Source of the DNA: Candidatus Sulfotelmatobacter sp.
Lineage (GTDB): Bacteria; Acidobacteriota; Terriglobia; Terriglobales; Acidobacteriaceae
NCBI GenBank assembly: GCA_025462865.1
Contig: JAOAPI010000045.1
Span: 1-64,000 of the forward strand
DNA length: 64,000 nt
Direction of reading: 5' to 3'
Positions 61,701 through 64,000 of this stretch are shown one piece after another (positions within the stretch are counted from its first letter, which is position 1; the number at the start of each line of letters is the position of its first letter). Below the pieces are notes generated by a model, which was not told the DNA's origin, did not search any database, and was given only the letters and a program-made list of their open reading frames with translations. The translations under genes were made by a program, and so were the position numbers.

Positions 61701-64000
61701 TTTCCACGTTCCGGCGGCGCCGGGGACGTTTGCCTGACCACCGAGACGGCCTTCCACGCCGACTTCGCGGGCCACCGTCGTTACCTGATCGGCAAATGTA
61801 GCCAGCGTATTCGTCATGTTGTTAATGGTTTCCGCCAGCGCGGCGACTTCGCCCTTCGCGTTCACGGTGAGCTTCTTAGTCAGTTCGCCGTTGGCGACGG
61901 CGGTCACGACTTTCACAATACCGCGGACCTGTTCGGTAAGGTTGGCGGCCATTACGTTGACGTTGTCAGTAAGATCTTTCCACGTTCCGGCGACACCCGG
62001 CACCTGGGCCTGGCCGCCGAGCTTGCCTTCCGTACCCACTTCGCGGGCCACACGAGTTACTTCGGCAGCGAACGCGTTGAGCTGATCCACCATCGTGTTG
62101 ATGGTGTTCTTCAGTTCAAGAATTTCGCCTTTCACATCTACCGTGATTTTGCGCGACAAATCGCCGCGGGCCACGGCCGTGGTAACTTCCGCAATGTTTC
62201 GTACCTGGCCGGTAAGGTTTCCGGCCATTGCATTCACCGAGTCAGTAAGATCCTTCCACGTTCCAGCCACACCGGAGACGTTAGCCTGCCCGCCGAGCCG
62301 CCCTTCACTACCTACCTCACGCGCCACTCGCGTGACTTCAGCAGCGAATGAACGCAACTGCTCGACCATCGTGTTCAACGTTTCTTTCAGCTGCAAGATT
62401 TCGCCGCGCACGTCCACTGTAATCTTCTTCGACAAATCGCCGTTCGCAATAGCCGTCGCAACTTCGGCAATGTTACGAACCTGGCCAGTCAAGTTGCTGG
62501 CCATGAAGTTGACGTTGTCCGTGAGATCTTTCCACGTGCCCGCGACGCCGGGCACCTGCGCCTGTCCGCCAAGCTTGCCGTCCGTACCGACTTCGCGGGC
62601 CACACGCGTTACTTCGCCGGCGAACGCGTTAAGCTGATCCACCATCGTGTTGATGGTGTTTTTGAGTTCAAGAATTTCACCTTTCACGTCCACCGTGATC
62701 TTGCGCGACAAATCGCCGCGAGCGACGGCCGTAGTGACTTCAGCGATGTTGCGGACCTGACCGGTGAGGTTTCCGGCCATCGAGTTTACAGAGTCAGTTA
62801 AATCCTTCCAGGTTCCGGCGACTCCGGGGACGTTGGCCTGTCCACCAAGCCGCCCTTCGGAACCCACTTCACGGGCTACACGGGTTACTTCACCAGCGAA
62901 CGCGTTCAACTGATCCACCATCGTGTTGATGGTTTCCTTCAGCAACAGAATTTCGCCGCTGACGTTGACCGTGATCTTTTTAGAAAGGTCGCCACTCGCG
63001 ATGGCCGTGGCAACTTCGGCGATGTTACGCACTTGGCCCGTCAGGTTGCTGGCCATGGAGTTGACGGAATCCGTGAGATCCTTCCACGTTCCGGCGACGC
63101 CCGGGACTTGCGCCTGTCCGCCAAGTTTTCCGTCAGTGCCGACTTCGCGAGCCACGCGCGTCACTTCGGAAGCGAACGAGCGCAACTGGTCCACCATTGT
63201 ATTCAGCGTGTCTTTGAGTTCGAGAATTTCTCCCTTCACATCGACCGTGATCTTGCGCGACAAGTCACCGCGGGCCACGGCGGTCGCAACTTCCGCAATA
63301 TTTCGAACTTGACCCGTGAGGTTGCTGGCCATGAAGTTGACGTTATCGGTGAGATCCTTCCACGTGCCGGCTACACCGGGCACCTGCGCCTGGCCACCCA
63401 GCTTGCCTTCCGTACCCACTTCGCGGGCCACACGCGTTACTTCGCCAGCGAATCCGTTGAGCTGATCCACCATCGTGTTGATAGTGTTTTTGAGTTCGAG
63501 AATTTCTCCCTTCACATCGACGGTGATCTTGCGGGATAAATCGCCACGAGCCACAGCGGTAGTAACTTCAGCGATGTTTCGCACCTGACCGGTGAGGTTT
63601 CCGCCCATGGAGTTCACGGAATCGGTTAGATCTTTCCACGTGCCAGCGACGCCAGGGACGTTGGCTTGTCCCCCGAGTCGACCTTCAGTGCCCACTTCGC
63701 GCGCCACGCGGGTGACTTCGCCGGCGAAACGGTTGAGCTGATCGACCATCGTGTTCAGCGTTTCTTTCAGTTGCAAAATTTCGCCGCGCACATCGACCGT
63801 GATCTTGCGCGACAAATCGCCGTTAGCAATAGCGGTCGCCACCTCGGCAATATTTCGAACCTGGCCGGTGAGGTTGCTGGCCATGAAATTGACGTTGTCG
63901 GTGAGATCCTTCCAGGTGCCGCCGACACCGGGCACTTGCGCTTGTCCGCCGAGCTTGCCTTCGGTTCCTACTTCGCGGGCCACACGCGTAACTTCGCCAG
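58755..64000 (-). CDS. poly-HAMP hybrid histidine kinase with three receivers, N-terminus outside window
   Basis: The frame is open at base 64000, so the N-terminus is missing. Visible in order: nine HAMP-like units of 92 residues (each with [24 protein letters not shown] and KITVDV), a GAF domain ([20 protein letters not shown]), a coiled coil, HisKA ([20 protein letters not shown]), HATPase ([29 protein letters not shown]) and three intact receivers ([30 protein letters not shown]). This layout is close to fungal group III (Nik1/Os-1) kinases that use HAMP arrays to sense osmotic and envelope stress. The next kinase starts 54 bases downstream. Confidence 0.95.
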   Translation of the reverse strand, partial: GEVTRVAREVGTEGKLGGQAQVPGVGGTWKDLTDNVNFMASNLTGQVRNIAEVATAIANGDLSRKITVDVRGEILQLKETLNTMVDQLNRFAGEVTRVAREVGTEGRLGGQANVPGVAGTWKDLTDSVNSMGGNLTGQVRNIAEVTTAVARGDLSRKITVDVKGEILELKNTINTMVDQLNGFAGEVTRVAREVGTEGKLGGQAQVPGVAGTWKDLTDNVNFMASNLTGQVRNIAEVATAVARGDLSRKITVDVKGEILELKDTLNTMVDQLRSFASEVTRVAREVGTDGKLGGQAQVPGVAGTWKDLTDSVNSMASNLTGQVRNIAEVATAIASGDLSKKITVNVSGEILLLKETINTMVDQLNAFAGEVTRVAREVGSEGRLGGQANVPGVAGTWKDLTDSVNSMAGNLTGQVRNIAEVTTAVARGDLSRKITVDVKGEILELKNTINTMVDQLNAFAGEVTRVAREVGTDGKLGGQAQVPGVAGTWKDLTDNVNFMASNLTGQVRNIAEVATAIANGDLSKKITVDVRGEILQLKETLNTMVEQLRSFAAEVTRVAREVGSEGRLGGQANVSGVAGTWKDLTDSVNAMAGNLTGQVRNIAEVTTAVARGDLSRKITVDVKGEILELKNTINTMVDQLNAFAAEVTRVAREVGTEGKLGGQAQVPGVAGTWKDLTDNVNVMAANLTEQVRGIVKVVTAVANGELTKKLTVNAKGEVAALAETINNMTNTLATFADQVTTVAREVGVEGRLGGQANVPGAAGTWKDLTGNVNLLADNLTNQVRAIAEVATAVTKGDLTRSIQVEASGEVAELKDNINTMIDNLRLTTDRNTEQDWLKTNLARFTGMLQGQRDLATVGRMLLSELAPLVSAQQGVIYQMGGEESSEMMLLSAFAGDGEDGHLRRLKLGEGLVGQCAAEKRRMLISDLPPNTIAIRSGLFEAVPRNVIVLPVLFEDRVKAVIELASLSSFTTSQLAFLEQLTASIGIVLNSIEATMQTEGLLKQSQQLATELQVQQKELQQTNEQLAQKAQQLAEQNVEVERKNQEIEQARRALEEKAKELALTSKYKSEFLANMSHELRTPLNSILVLGQQLSDNPDGNLTPKQVEFSRTIHGAGTDLLNLITDILDLSKIESGTVSVEAEEVFFASLLDAVERPFRHEAEHRHLSFEVQSDSHLARSVVTDAKRLQQVLKNLLSNAFKFTESGGVRLAVSPSKSGWSEDHPILGKAASVVAFEVSDSGIGIPFEKQRIIFEAFQQADAGTSRKYGGTGLGLAISRELASLLGGEIQLRSAPGRGSTFTLYLPQTYVGPSTLRVASATPGSAGGSPMFIPPAPPLTAVATEQVAEKIVDDRDNLQPDDAILLIVEDDPHYARVLCDLSRDKGFKVLVAGRGAEALALAHEYHPTAVSLDVFLPDMLGWTVLNHLKQDPTTRHIPVQMLTLDEDRHHGLARGAFAFVTKPTTPEGLENALSRIKEYSAPRRKRLLVVEDNPAEQLSIKELLGYDDIDVTVASTGAEAIEIANDEAFDCVVLDLRLPDISGFEVLERFSDIASLRDLPVVVFTGKELSPDEDARLHSLARSVVVKGVESPERLLDETALFLHRVVADLPVEKQRLLDRLHHSDDALVGKKVLVVDDDVRNIFALSSVIERRGMTVITAGTGREAIAKLESTPDIAIVLMDIMMPEMDGYETMQVIRQNASFRRLPIIALTAKAMKGDREKCLEAGASEYLAKPVNTEQLLSSLRMWLHR
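61520..64000 (-). repeat. nine 276-bp tandem repeats encoding HAMP units
   Basis: The 276-bp unit (92 codons) recurs in phase from 64000 down to about 61520. The TWKDLTD codons fall near 63905, 63629, 63353, 63077, 62800, 62525, 62249, 61973 and 61697. At least one further copy may lie outside the window. Two unit types mix: one with AQVPGV and DNVNFM, one with ANVPGV and DSVNSM. The two units nearest the kinase end are the most diverged. Confidence 0.95.

Noticed and set aside
61520-64000. 276-bp repeats considered as a CRISPR or satellite array
   Set aside because: They are in-frame coding repeats of a HAMP module with no spacers.

Overview
The window looks like chromosome of an Acidobacteriota (Terriglobia-like) bacterium. 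This is inferred from gene content, not from a marker gene: an Oar-type 1200-residue TonB-dependent receptor with a carboxypeptidase-regulatory N-domain, a Ser/Thr kinase fused to TPRs, a PxKF-ended secreted protein, DUF5818/DUF5666-type secreted proteins, Ig-like C-termini followed by a membrane segment, and a poly-HAMP hybrid kinase. No rRNA, tRNA, CRISPR array, integrase or insertion sequence was seen.

Layout. 0-5.7 kb: a Crp/Fnr regulator cut by the left edge, a 45-residue zinc-finger-like protein, a frameshifted remnant of a Thivi_2564-type membrane peptide, an OmpA-like coiled-coil protein, a Gln/His-rich secreted protein, a DUF3309 peptide and a zinc-dependent phospholipase C-like protein. 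6-16.8 kb: a Ser/Thr kinase-TPR receptor, a PxKF secreted protein, a small helix-turn-helix pair and the Oar-like receptor. 16.9-20.5 kb: a purine/pyrimidine salvage cluster (fungal-type cytosine deaminase-like protein, adenosine deaminase, guanine deaminase, AzgA-type purine permease). 20.5-25.1 kb: small secreted and stress-type proteins (DUF5818, DUF1328, a Gly/Gln repeat protein, a Lys/Arg-rich protein, DUF892 ferritin-like, CsbD, lmo0937-type). 25.3-29.1 kb: four NarL-type receivers, two lacking an output domain, around a secreted VWA protein.

29.2-49.1 kb: a large surface-polysaccharide locus. A leftward operon (GT-C-like membrane protein, three exported proteins, a GH99-like lipoprotein, a nucleotidyltransferase) diverges from a TPR/beta-barrel outer-membrane protein and a Wzx-like flippase fused to a DGNHR-motif domain. 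Further on are a periplasmic TPR protein, a DUF5666-like protein, a second GH99-like protein, a GT4 glycosyltransferase and a thymidylate-kinase-like P-loop protein. A decayed phosphoesterase tail lies inside the locus. 49.1-53.2 kb: an exported linker protein, a STAS protein, a degenerate NDP-sugar-pyrophosphorylase-like protein, an ECF sigma factor and TonB; the first four, with the polysaccharide genes downstream, run in one direction. 53.3-55 kb: a second DUF3309 peptide, a SYLF protein and a Gly-rich stress protein. 55.2-64 kb: a three-kinase signalling operon, headed by a poly-HAMP hybrid kinase with nine 276-bp tandem units that runs off the right edge.

The least conventional part is the polysaccharide locus. 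It joins export, hydrolase and flippase parts in an unusual way, has no initiating glycosyltransferase or Wzy/Wza/Wzc in the window, and lies in line with its own sigma/STAS genes.
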